A stretch of DNA of 64,000 bases from NCBI GenBank assembly GCA_032718475.1, contig JAUCBJ010008735.1, positions 43,695 through 107,694 on the forward strand, read 5' to 3'. The DNA comes from Nemertoderma westbladi (lineage: Eukaryota > Xenacoelomorpha > Nemertodermatida > Nemertodermatidae). Shown here in pieces: positions 9,501 to 19,234 of this stretch (positions within the stretch are counted from its first letter, which is position 1; each line of letters begins with the position of its first letter). Made by a program: the position numbers and the translations under genes. Below the pieces are notes generated by a model. That model saw only the letters and a list, made by a program, of their open reading frames with translations. It was not told the origin of the DNA and searched no databases.

Positions 9501-12500
9501 TCATTGAACTCCGAATCTTGCTGGTTGCTTGTGAGTTCTCGAACTGCGCCTGGGAAGATCATCAGCGAACTGTACCTGTTTTTGAGGCGTTATGTCACGA
9601 AGAGAAGAGTCCTCTGGGATGGAACGCAGATAACGACGATTTCTCCAATACACCCGACCATTGTCTAGTTCTATCCGGTAATCTCGCCTAGTACCACGGG
9701 AAAGGACGATACCAGATTTGTTCCATAGTTTGGAATGTGCACTCTGGATGCAAACTCGGGAACCAATAGGAATCGGGGTTAAGTCGTGAGCATGATCATT
9801 ATAATATGATTCAGTTGCTGAAGACGTTGAAGGACCAGGGATAGGGAATGAATCACCTGCCAGTGTGGACGAATGAGCTGGTATAGTGGAGCGGAGGGAT
9901 CTACCGAACAACAGTTGAGCTGGAGACATACCATGTTCTTTAGGAGTATTTCTCCATTCCAGCAAACCACGAACAAAGCAAGTAGAGTTTAGATCTCCTT
10001 TGACATCTAACTTTTTTATCAATGATTTCATGGCCTTTACAGCCCCCTCTGCATGGCCATTAGACTGAGGATACTCAGGAGTAGAATACTCAGGGATGAT
10101 ATTCCATTCGGATAAGAAATCATGATAACGTGCTGAATTAAATTGTGTACCACCATCAGAACGAAGGCGTTTTGGAATACCGAAATCTTTGAACCATCCT
10201 CGAAGAGCTGAAATAACTTGAGAGCTGGAAGGATCGGCACGCCAAGAATGAACGCATGGCCACCCAGAATATCTATCGACATAAACCAGGTATGACCAGG
10301 TGCTGAAGTAGAAAAGATCAGCAGAGCAATCCTCCATTGGAAGACATGGATGAGGGTCGCTTTGGAGAGACTCTTTAGGTAAACTTGGTTGATAAAGTTG
10401 ACACTGGGGACAAGAATTGACTATGTTTGTAATATCGCTATTGATACCAGGCCAGAATACAGTTTGCCTAGCTCTCCTCTTAGAACGTTCAATGCCCTGA
10501 TGAGCATCATGAAGGTGCTTCAGGACATTCTTGCGGAGGGAAGATGGAATTACAATCCGGGAACCTAATAAAAGAAGATTATCTTCACAAGATAACTGAT
10601 GTCGCACATTCCAGAATGGGCGTATGTGCACAGAACATTGTGTGGATGTTGAGGGAAATCCAGAAATAACAGCATCCACCAAAGCCATGTAAGAAATATC
10701 ATCCTTTGCAGATGATCGGATAGACTCAATATATGAATCCTTGAGATGACTTGGAGCATCAGAAACAACAATTGAGGTAGACACGTGACGAATGACTGCG
10801 GAAACATGGTCATTGACATCTGTATCACAAAGAATATCCTCTGGAGTAGGATCCGAAACAGGGGCACGGGAAAGTGCGTCTGGAATCGAATCGATATCGG
10901 AAGTGATATCGGAAGTGATATCGGAAGTGATATCGGAAATGATATCGGAAGTGATATCAGAAGTGATATCAGAAGTGATATCGGAAGTGATATCAGAAGT
11001 GATATCGGAAGTGATATCAGAAGTGATATCGGAAGTGATATCGGAAGTGATATCGGAAGTGATATCGGAAATGATATCGGAAGTGATATCGGAAGTGATA
11101 TCGGAAGTGATATCAGAAGTGATATCGGAAGGATGGACCCAATCAGTTGGTTCGTTATCCAGAACTGGACAAATAATACCTTGTTCAACCATTTTCTCTA
11201 AGCGAGCTTTAGCCCAGTCTCTAATGGCTAAAGGAAGTTGCCTGGCTGTATGAATAGCATATGGTTGGGCATCATCTTTTAATGAAATGGTCATGGGTGG
11301 GCCATTCATTGGACAAAGTTTGTCATCTTGGTCAAAAACATCAGAATAAGCTTTTATGAGTTTCTGCTTAACAGTATCCCATTCTGAAGGCGAAGGTTCA
11401 TCAGAAAGATGGAAGTCAACCTTGAATGATGTTGTTGGAATTGAGTTTTTAATACCAATTGGTGACATATTAGAAGAATTAGAAGAAGCAACAGACTGAA
11501 TTTCTGCCGCTAGTTCTGGATATGAACTTGAAATAATTCCTAGGTTTTGACAAGTATACCCTGCCAAAAGAATTCCATTGACTTCTTCACAAATGCAGAT
11601 AAGCTCATCAGTTGAATATTCACCATAGGAAATTGTGGTGTGGAGGAGACCAATGCATGAAAGAAGACTACCATTAGCAGCAGAAAGATCATCATGGTCT
11701 GGAGGAAGTAAATTTTCTTTGTCAATAGAAAGGGCCTGAAGAAAATCTAAGCCGGCAACAGTGGCCTCAGCACCAGTATCTGGAGTTGCTTTGAGAGAAC
11801 CGAATAAATGTCCTGTTGCGATATGACAGAAGTTCAGAAATACTTTTGGAGCTTGTCGATTATGGCTTCCAACCAAATTGAGGGTGATGCGGCTAATGGG
11901 TTTTGTCTTAGGTTTTGAAGATGAATTCGAATTATTTTGTTTAGACCGACAAACATTGGCAAAGTGGCCTTCCTTGCCACAATAAGAACAATCTTTGTTC
12001 CTTGCTGGACAGTCAGCGCGTTTATGGTCTGTTTTACCACAACCATAACAAACTATAGGGCCAGTAGTTGAAGAATTGTTTCTGGAATTGGATTTAGAAG
12101 AATTGTTGCGCCTGGAATTATAAGGCTTTTTGTTGTGAAAACGGGATTGTCGAGAAGCTTGGTTGATTGAAGGGTTTTTTAAATCCTGAACTCCAGCTTG
12201 GGCTGATTCCTCAGACCTACAAAGATTTACAGCATCTTCAAGCGATGGAAATGGAGTCAATGCAAGAAGTTTAGATCTGGTGTCCTCGCAAGAAATACCA
12301 GACATAATTCGAGTAGTCAACCGCCGATCGAAACAATGACGACATAGATCAGCATCTCGAGCAAGATCTTTAATAGCAACCAGGTAGCTATCAAAATTTA
12401 CACTTTGACGTTGTTTCCTATTATCAAACTGAACACAATCAAGGGCTATATTCCGTTTACCACGAAAATAACTTTGAATACAATCTATTAACACCTGAAC

Positions 12501-12953
12501 TGTTAAAGGATTATCATGTGTGTCAGGAGGAATTTCAATAACTTGTTCCAGTGTAGAGCGCATACCTATAGAAAGGTAACTCCTGAAAATACAGATTTGC
12601 ATATCCCTAGCCATTCTATCCATCTGAAATGCAGAATAATAATCTGCCCAAACCGACTTCCAAGTTTCAAATTTTGCTAAACTGAAATCCGGTTCTAAAG
12701 CAATTGGAGCTTTAATTTGAAGATTACGAGGGGTTGAGTCAGCCTGATGAACTACAGGTTGATGTGGTTGACCAAGTAATTGTTGAAATTGATGGGCATT
12801 TTGGGCTTGGGATTGTGCTAAGGAATCAGGCAAATCGCGTTGTGATTTAACTAAAGCATGTAGAAGAGCTGAGGTGGGATCAGGATTACCACGACCAGCC
12901 AACTGTTCTCTTAAAACCTCCAGTTCGGTTTCGAGTTCAGCTTTAGTAGGCAT
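9501..12953 (-). CDS. gag-pol: Gag-protease-integrase polyprotein with repeat in place of polymerase
   Basis: One open frame of 1150 codons from ATG at 12953. Residues about 1-300 are gag. Two zinc knuckles follow (CYGCGKTDHKRADC and CSYCGKEGHFANVC, about 303-336), then protease DTGAEATV (about 392). The polymerase lead-in ends at TDWVHPS. Then come 20 units of a four-residue repeat, mostly DITS (about 607-687), and coding resumes at SIPDALSRAPV, the sequence that normally ends the RNase H/connection region. The integrase is kept: zinc domain ending NSCPQC (about 853), RSDGGTQF (about 936) and NGHAEGAVKAM (about 972). Roughly 400 residues of reverse transcriptase and RNase H are missing, yet the frame is open throughout. 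A non-autonomous derivative is the simplest reading. Confidence 0.85.
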   Translation of the reverse strand: MPTKAELETELEVLREQLAGRGNPDPTSALLHALVKSQRDLPDSLAQSQAQNAHQFQQLLGQPHQPVVHQADSTPRNLQIKAPIALEPDFSLAKFETWKSVWADYYSAFQMDRMARDMQICIFRSYLSIGMRSTLEQVIEIPPDTHDNPLTVQVLIDCIQSYFRGKRNIALDCVQFDNRKQRQSVNFDSYLVAIKDLARDADLCRHCFDRRLTTRIMSGISCEDTRSKLLALTPFPSLEDAVNLCRSEESAQAGVQDLKNPSINQASRQSRFHNKKPYNSRRNNSSKSNSRNNSSTTGPIVCYGCGKTDHKRADCPARNKDCSYCGKEGHFANVCRSKQNNSNSSSKPKTKPISRITLNLVGSHNRQAPKVFLNFCHIATGHLFGSLKATPDTGAEATVAGLDFLQALSIDKENLLPPDHDDLSAANGSLLSCIGLLHTTISYGEYSTDELICICEEVNGILLAGYTCQNLGIISSSYPELAAEIQSVASSNSSNMSPIGIKNSIPTTSFKVDFHLSDEPSPSEWDTVKQKLIKAYSDVFDQDDKLCPMNGPPMTISLKDDAQPYAIHTARQLPLAIRDWAKARLEKMVEQGIICPVLDNEPTDWVHPSDITSDITSDITSDITSDIISDITSDITSDITSDITSDITSDITSDITSDITSDITSDITSDIISDITSDITSDITSDIDSIPDALSRAPVSDPTPEDILCDTDVNDHVSAVIRHVSTSIVVSDAPSHLKDSYIESIRSSAKDDISYMALVDAVISGFPSTSTQCSVHIRPFWNVRHQLSCEDNLLLLGSRIVIPSSLRKNVLKHLHDAHQGIERSKRRARQTVFWPGINSDITNIVNSCPQCQLYQPSLPKESLQSDPHPCLPMEDCSADLFYFSTWSYLVYVDRYSGWPCVHSWRADPSSSQVISALRGWFKDFGIPKRLRSDGGTQFNSARYHDFLSEWNIIPEYSTPEYPQSNGHAEGAVKAMKSLIKKLDVKGDLNSTCFVRGLLEWRNTPKEHGMSPAQLLFGRSLRSTIPAHSSTLAGDSFPIPGPSTSSATESYYNDHAHDLTPIPIGSRVCIQSAHSKLWNKSGIVLSRGTRRDYRIELDNGRVYWRNRRYLRSIPEDSSLRDITPQKQVQFADDLPRRSSRTHKQPARFGVQ
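10893..11132. repeat. In-frame 12-bp tandem array (20 units)
   Basis: Twenty head-to-tail copies of GATATCGGAAGT and close variants (GATATCAGAAGT, GATATCGGAAAT). Because the unit is 12 bp it adds four codons each time and leaves all frames open. It lies exactly where the reverse transcriptase and RNase H should be in the surrounding Gypsy frame. Every unit holds a GATATC palindrome. Confidence 0.97.
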
Positions 12954-13484
12954 ATCTGACTGTTGAATAGTAGAGAAATTTCAGGAAATTAAATATCCGA
13001 AAAAATTTGCAAAATCCGAAAAGAAAAAAATTTTGCAAAAATGTGCAAAACTTTTGCACGCAAATCAGCCAAAATCTGTAGTTATCGAATACTGGCAGAC
13101 TGGAATACTGCCTGACTGCTGAATGTGAATAGGTACCGGTAGTTTCTAATTAGGCTAGCGGGCGTCGCTGCCTACCCCTCACGGCCCCCGGACAGTGCAA
13201 GGTCCTCAGCGCCGATGTACCGTCGTCGCTGTGTTTTTCGCCAACGATGTAGCTACACAACGACAACGATAACCGCGAGCCACTCCACTGTCCGTCCCAA
13301 GGGCTTAGTTTAGAAAAGTACTGGAGTAGGTACACCACCGGAAGTATAGGTAGGTAGCTAGGCCTAGATCAGAATCAGTAGAGGCGACCGGTAGAATAAT
13401 ATTGAATTATCTGACCTGCTGAATGCGCTGGAATGTCCACCATTTGAATAGGGTTGTAGGAACATCAAGTACATCACTGCGCCA
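12954..13484 (-). other. Leader of the reverse-strand Gypsy-like element
   Basis: Untranslated region between the gag start and the 5' LTR. It includes the presumed primer site at its outer edge. No gene is seen; a 62-residue frame at 13150-13338 has no recognisable features. Confidence 0.6.
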
Positions 13485-13650
13485 TATTGGGATCGGAAAT
13501 AAATGAATACCAGCTGCATCAGTTTATTAATGGTCGACATACAGAACAGCATATCAAACAATAATATGAACCAATATTATAGTAGGTAGGTTGGATCTAA
13601 CCACCACCAAGCCAGGGTCTACTAGAACCCTAACAATACATAATCTAACA
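13485..13650 (-). repeat. 5' LTR, internally deleted
   Basis: 166-bp copy of the 9131-9431 LTR. The two ends align closely but the middle of about 140 bp is missing, so this LTR has probably lost promoter sequence. Confidence 0.8.
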
Positions 13651-13655
13651 TAATA

Positions 13656-14112
13656 CATACCAGGACAGGACTAAATAAGTGTAGATTGTGCGCAGCTTAC
13701 AAGTATCTGCACTCAGATCGGGTTCTAGTGTGGCATCAGAGGAAAAGTGACATGCGTGCGATGAGCTGGGACCCATAGGGCCTACCAACCCATAGACCAA
13801 CAACCCACAGCAACTATAAATGGAATTAATTATGAAGAATTATGGGCATTATTACTCTCATACTATTCTCTATTAAAATATTGTTGGCCAGCTGGGACAG
13901 TCGAAATGTTTTCTCTTTTATTGCTCCTGATTAAGCCACACTGATTGCCCAGAAACAGGCCAGCCTTCCAATGCACCATCATATTGAAGATTAAAAATAT
14001 TATATCCTCTGAATAGCTCTCTATGCAATGACTGTGCAAAGTGGAAGTAACGACCTCTGTTATTTACTAAGGGAATAAAGAGTCTCTTGAATAGCTGGAA
14101 TAAGGCCACTCT
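13656..14112. other. Spacer with no gene seen
   Basis: Unique-looking sequence between the Gypsy-like element and the target duplication of the next LINE. A reverse frame at 13918-14310 is antisense to LINE coding sequence over part of its length and is rejected. Confidence 0.45.
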
Positions 14113-15784
14113 TAAAGTCTGGATGACAGGGTATTGCCTGATAACTTTATAGAAGTAAAAGTGTCGGAGTCTACTCCCAGATATTCCCATTGGCGATATC
14201 GCCTTTGCAGAAGTGAAGGCTGCTGCAAAGAGCATTAAGACCAATCGTGCCAGTGGAGTAGATAGTGTTCCCCCTGAGGTCTTTAAAATACCTGAGTGTT
14301 TAAAGCTCATCTATCCCATCATAGTAGACATGTACCGAACAACAAGAGTCCCACAAGAAATGAAAACAAATAAGTTGGTGCCAGTTCCCAAGAAGGGCAA
14401 CCTAACACTCTATGGTTCTTTTCGGGGAATCTCATTGATATCGATTGCTGCAAAGCTATACAATAGGATTCTATTAAATCGCATCAGGGATCCCATTGAG
14501 AGACTGCTCCGTGGAAATCAGAATGGGTTCCGTAAAGTTCATGGGACCATGGAGCCCATTTTGGCACTTAGAAGGATAATTGAAGAATTATCAAAAAAGA
14601 AAGACAGGCATCTGGCTGTTATCTTTGTTGACTTCTTCAAGGCCTTTGATTCAGTCTCTCGCTCACGTATGTTCAGCATACTTTCATTATATGGGATTCC
14701 TGATGAAATTATTGCAGCAATCAGATCAGTATACGATGGTTCGACAACATTTGTGTCTACTGTTGATGGTGACACAGAACCATTTGAAGTGTTATGGGGC
14801 GTCCTCCAAGGAGACACACTTGCACCATTCTTGTTCATTATTGTGGTTGACTATGTTCTACGCATGTCCTTAGATCATCATAATGATGATGGGGTGATGA
14901 TAACTCCACCTACTGGCTCCCGAAGTCGAGGAAATCCTGCCAAGTACCTAACTGATCTAGACTTTGCTGATGACTTAGGAGTACTCTCAGAATCATTAGA
15001 GGGAGCCCAACGGCTCCTCAGCTCATTAGAACATGCTGCTTCTTTTTATTAACTCCAGAAAGACCAAAATTATGGCAGTTAACTTTGAAAGTCCTGAGCA
15101 AGTCTCTGATCGGATGAGCATAAGCTCAAAGGATGGTATGCTTGAGCATGTGGACGACTTCTCTTACCCGGGATCATGGATCCGGAAGTCAGGTGAGGAC
15201 CTTCGAATACGTAAGGGAAAGGCATGGGCAGCCTTGAATAGGCTTTCCAGGATTTGGAAGTCACCGAGAATTAATCGGAAACTTAAGGTCCGATTATTTA
15301 GAGCAGCAGTAGTTCCAGTACTCCTCTATGGGAGTCCATGCTGGGCTCTAACTGCTGAGGATACCAAATCTCTGGATGGCACATTCACAAGAATGCTACG
15401 CCGGGTTCATTGTGTCAAGTACAATGCACACATCTCCAACCAGACACTATATAACATTGGAGGTGTCTCATTGGTTCCCCCAAGCTTGACACTAGAACAA
15501 AATCGCCTCCGCTTTGCAGGACATTGCTTTCGCCGTGAGGACCAGCCAGTGTATAATCTTGTACTTTGGCAGCCTCATGGAGTGAATAAGCATGGTGGAC
15601 AGCCCATGACTTTCTTGAGACGCATCTTAAAGGACACAGGCCTTAAAGATGCGGATGATCTAGCAAATGTCATGGGTGATAGGGAGTTGTTGCGGTGCAA
15701 TTTTGTTGACAAGCCAGCACAGCATTTCTAAAAATGCAGCTGCAATGCAGCATGCCGATCCTAGTAGTAGTAGTAAAGTCTGGA
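14113..15784 (+). mobile_element. RTE-like LINE, 5'-truncated, copy A
   Basis: Non-LTR retrotransposon fragment (14124-15773) flanked by an 11-bp direct repeat TAAAGTCTGGA (14113-14123 and 15774-15784). It ends in a TAG-repeat tail at about 15762-15773. It lacks the endonuclease because of 5' truncation, as is usual for LINE insertions. The same family recurs at 16427, 30421, 36575, 54861, 60776 and 62817. The RTE assignment rests on the short-repeat tail and the overall reverse transcriptase pattern. Confidence 0.85.
14124..15731 (+). pseudogene. RTE-like reverse transcriptase, frameshifted
   Basis: Coding remnant of LINE copy A. The first part, open from before 14213 to 15052, carries linker and reverse transcriptase blocks: KTNRASGVDSVPPE, the palm motif IFVDFFKAFDSV, LQGDTLAPFLFIIVVDYVLR and the catalytic LDFADDLGVLS. 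About 11 bp present in the copies at 31170 and 54880 are missing near 15042, which shifts the frame. The second part (15033-15731) carries the thumb and the C-terminal domain with RIRKGKAWAALNRLSRIWKS, LLYGSPCWAL and NRLRFAGHCFRRED. The protein would copy LINE RNA at the target site. Confidence 0.85.
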
Positions 15785-16074
15785 ATTACAGTTTCGAGTG
15801 AATTTATGTTCACTACATACATAGATAGATAAATAGAAACTAATACATTAACTTGATAAAATTATTAATGTATAGTAAGTATAGTCCAACATAAGACATA
15901 AAGGATAACCCCCAAAGCTTTGCAGCTTATTTCCAAGGGCGTTCTTTATGTTACTTGGTTACCAATACAAACTAAACTAACTACTGTATATAGAATAATT
16001 ATATAATTTAATCTAAATAAGATACAAGAAATACAAAATTGATCATTATTACTAATTATTGCACATGCACCTAT
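15785..16074 (-). other. 3' untranslated region of the CR1-like LINE
   Basis: Sequence downstream of the ORF2 stop. A block around 15910-15950 (minus-strand GGAAATAAGCTGCAAAGC) and a tail rich in ATCT/ATGT units near 15815-15835 recur in two other places (59831-59940 reverse strand, 60525-60652 plus strand). That supports a repeated LINE 3' end. Confidence 0.65.
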
Positions 16075-16390
16075 TTAATATTGAACTAAATACGCCCTAC
16101 TGCTATATAAGAATTTGTACTGGTCTTGGAGATGGGATTTTACTGCAGACTTAACGGCATGTTCACTTTTAATATTTTTAATGTTATGGTAGGGAATACC
16201 AATTCTTTATTCCGTTAAAGAAAAAGGTTTCGCTTTCAAAGGATTTACAATTGGGAATATAGAAATTTGATGTGCTGGCTCTGGTGCTGTAGGAATGTGT
16301 ATCACTCAGTTTGTTTGTGAGTGAGTTTGAGTGCATCCCAAGTGTCCCAAGTACAAGTGAAAACATAAGAACATAAGTTGCAGACACAAG
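16075..16390 (-). pseudogene. C-terminal end of CR1-like ORF2
   Basis: The minus strand codes a typical CR1/Jockey-type tail: HSYSTRASTSNFYIPNC, then FNGIKNWYSLP, where such proteins end with an aromatic-rich tail. A 1-bp shift near 16190 is needed to continue to the stop at 16075-16077. It is cut off from the rest of ORF2 by the LINE fragment at 16427-16776. Confidence 0.65.
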
Positions 16391-16426
16391 TTGTCAGGCA
16401 ATAAAACCTACTACTACTTCTAGGAT

Positions 16427-16776
16427 TGCCTTTCCCTTACGTATTCGAAGGTCCTCACCTGACTTCCGGATCCATGATCCCAGGTAACAGAAGTCGTCCA
16501 CATGCTCAAGCATACCATCCTTTGAGCTTATGCTCATCCGATCAGAGACTTGCTGAGGACTTTCAAAGTTAACTGTCAGAATTTTGGTCTTTCTGGAGTT
16601 AATAAAAAGACCAACACTAGAAGCAGCATGTTCTAATGAGCTGAGGAGCCGTTGGGCTCCCTCTAATGATTCTGAGAGTACTCCTAAGTCATCAGCAAAG
16701 TCTAGATCAGTTAGGTACTTGGCAGGATTTCCTCGACTTCTGGAGCCAGTAGGTGGAGTTATCATCACCCCATCAT
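16427..16776 (-). mobile_element. Internal RTE-like LINE fragment with a TAG-type tail, copy B
   Basis: About 350 bp match the middle of the RTE-like family, from the region just after the catalytic FADD segment to RIRKGKA. The family's 3' end is absent, yet CTACTACTACTT, the complement of the TAG tail, sits directly against the broken end (16409-16421). The fragment interrupts the C-terminal part of the CR1-like ORF2. No target duplication is evident. It could be a template-switch product or an insertion followed by internal deletion. Confidence 0.75.
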
Positions 16777-16777
16777 A

Positions 16778-18448
16778 TTTGTTGTTATCTCTGATTTTCT
16801 TACCAAAAATAGTGCGCAATGCATAATTTTGCACTTTCTCAATTTTGTACAACAACTCCTTGGATCCATATTTGTCGTGGAGTGACACAAGTAGTTGACA
16901 GCAATAGTTGTGATATGGCATCGTAAGTGTTTTGTATAATTGCAATTTCGTTTTATTTGGTAATTGGCCTTTTATAGAACGTAAACAAGAAATACTAAGT
17001 GTCATTTTCTGAATTATTTTTTTAATATAATCGTCCCAATTTAGTTCACTGTCAATGATTACTCCAAGATATTTTACTGATTTTGACTGAGGTATAGATT
17101 CACTGCCACCAACATTTAGTTTTATTGTGGAGATTACATCCCTAAGTTGGGGGCCAATTTGTTTAGGTGACAATAGGAGAAATTCAGTTTTATCTGGATT
17201 CAGTTTTAATTGTGCATCATTAAATATCTTTGAATCTGAATAACAAGGGACTCCAACAATTTTGCTGCATGTTCTGGGTCTGAGTCTATTACATAAATTA
17301 CTGTATCATCGGCGTATTGTATTATTTGCTCATTTTTCATTAGCTCCGGAAATATTGTAGTCTGGCATTTAAAATATTATGATTTATTGAGTTAAATGCT
17401 TTGCTCAGATCCAAAAATGCTGCAGCAATGTATTTATTCTGATTCAAATGCTCCCGCCAATTTTCAGTTAAAAATGTAGCTGCATCCACCGTAGAAAAAC
17501 CTTTGCGAAAGCCAAATTGCTTTGGATACAAAAGCTTATTATGTTTTACATACAGTAATATCTGTGAACACATTATTTTTTCCAAGACTTTGGCAAATGG
17601 TGAGGTTATTGCCACTGGCCTGTAGTTTACCGAATCACATGAATCACCTTTTTTATAGATAGGGGTAATATTAGATAATTTCAATTTATTTGGAAAAACA
17701 GATTTTGTTAAACATTGATTTATTATTATATTCAAAGGTTCTGTAATAAACGGCCTAATGTCCTTAATAATTTTAATTGGTATTTTGCAAGGGCCAGATG
17801 ATTTATCACCATTTAGATTCTCTAAAATTTTACTGACCTCTAATATACCTACACATTTAAATGAAAACTGTATTCGGTTTTCTTTTGCACCTTCTGGAAT
17901 GGTGTAAGTACTAATGGCATTCGGCGTGCAATTAAAAAAGTTTCCCAAGCTTAAAAATGCTTCATTCATAGCATTAGACACCTGTTTTTCGCTTGTTACC
18001 AAGGTTCCCCTGTATTTAATACAATTGATTGAAGCACTTTTAATTTTATTGTTTATAATCTTATTGATCACTTTCCATCTCGATTTGCTGTCTTTAGCAC
18101 TTAAGTATTTTTCTTTTACATACTCATTTTTTAGTTTCCGGTTGAGATTATTAAATTTATTTCGCAATAACTTCGTTATCAGATTTTGTTCTGCGCCAAA
18201 TTCCAAATTGTTTAAACTTTTTTGACCGTAATTCATTTAGTTCATCCGTTGGCCAGTTATCTGATAATTTTGATCTGTCTGCTGTAACCAATTTTCGTTT
18301 TATAGGAGCATGTTTATTTAGTATTTCCTCTATATGCCGTTCAAAAATATCATATTGCTTATCGATATCAATCTCCATATAAATATCATTCCAAACAATA
18401 CCTGATATCTCGTTTAAGAAATTTGTTTTATTAAACTTAGAAAAATCT
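16778..18448 (-). pseudogene. CR1-like reverse transcriptase, several frameshifts
   Basis: Polymerase part of the CR1-like ORF2. Open pieces lie at 18378-18157, 18236-17340 and 17173-16778, in three frames. The pieces show the pre-RT linker (RKLKNEYVKEKYLS), NGDKSSGPCKIPIKIIKD, LKLSNITPIYKKGDS, NYRPVAITSPFAKVLEKI, AAFLDLSKAFNSINH and the catalytic QYADDTVIYV (minus strand near 17310). VKYLGVIIDSELNWDDYI follows in the thumb. At least two frameshifts plus the LINE fragment break it. The order and motifs fit CR1/Jockey-group enzymes that prime at a nicked target. Confidence 0.82.
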
Positions 18449-19234
18449 CTATATTTCTATCCATTCCTTATTTGGCGATTTTAGCTTTTGGCTAAATTTG
18501 TGAGTTATTGTGGTTACTGTATAGTCGTGATCTGAAAATTCACATAAAAATACGCTACTCTGTGTAATATAATTATTTTCTATGTTGGTTATTACTACGT
18601 CTAAAAGAGTTGATGTTTTGTTGTTTGTTCGTGTCGGTTTTGTTGTATTTGTAAGATACACAGAATACATATTTAATAGGTCCTTAAGAGATGACAGTCT
18701 GGCGTTATTGGCCCCAGTTTGTCCCAGGATGTTTATATTAAGATCCCCCTGAATAATTAATTTCTTTTTGGGTTCCAAAATTAAGGCATTTTCAATTTCT
18801 TCCGAGAAACATTTGAAAAAGTTAGTATTTGATTTTGCTTTGGGTGGACGATATATAGTGCAGACTAAAATATCGTCAATTTCAACCCAGATAGATTCTA
18901 GAACCCCATTACATTTTATATCCGCCCTAACTCTACTGTTTAAATGCTGTGGAATATAAATTAATACTCCACCACCTTTCCTCCTTCGCCTATCTTGTCT
19001 GTAAATCGTGTACCCAGGAATGAGTATGGCTTTATCACTAATTCTTCTTTTTAGCCATGTTTCTGTTACAGACAACACACAATTTTTTGAACCGCCTATC
19101 AAACTCCGTATCTCATCTATATTTTTAAACAGACTCCTGGCATTAATTTGGATAAAATTAAAATTGTTGCTGTTTGAACGGATATAAGAACTTAAATTAA
19201 TATTTATATCGTCAGTTGTTTTTTTTGCTACTAT
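18449..19234 (-). pseudogene. APE-type endonuclease of the CR1-like LINE
   Basis: Endonuclease that nicks the target for LINE insertion. Motifs seen: QINARSLFKNIDEI at the N-terminal strand, LSVTETWL with the catalytic E, IYRPP, IQGDLNINILG with D and N, and EFSDHDY with the catalytic SDH. The frame is open from directly after the TAA at 19235-19237 to a stop at 18449. No in-frame ATG exists between that TAA and the first conserved strand, so translation would have to come from upstream. The frame is the same as the membrane ORF. Reverse transcriptase coding follows after a frameshift near 18440. Confidence 0.8.

Larger units (their letters stand above)
9126..13655 (-). mobile_element. Reverse-strand Gypsy-like element lacking reverse transcriptase
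   Basis: LTRs at 9131-9431 and 13485-13650 share both ends, and TAATA flanks the pair (9126-9130 and 13651-13655), a 5-bp target duplication. Read on the minus strand the LTR begins TGTTAGATTATG. A purine tract CTTGGGGGAGA lies just upstream of the 3' LTR (9432-9444). The primer site next to the 5' LTR begins TGGCGCAGTGATG (13484 downward); I cannot assign its tRNA. The one long frame holds gag, protease and integrase, but the polymerase is gone. The element could move only with helper enzymes. Confidence 0.85.

Noticed and set aside
10565-11253. Several long frames on both strands across the 12-bp array
   Set aside because: The unit is a multiple of three and has no stop in several frames, so these are shadows of the repeat. 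Only the frame joined to gag and integrase is kept.
13918-14310. Reverse-strand 130-residue frame
   Set aside because: Largely antisense to LINE copy A and host flank, with no known motif.
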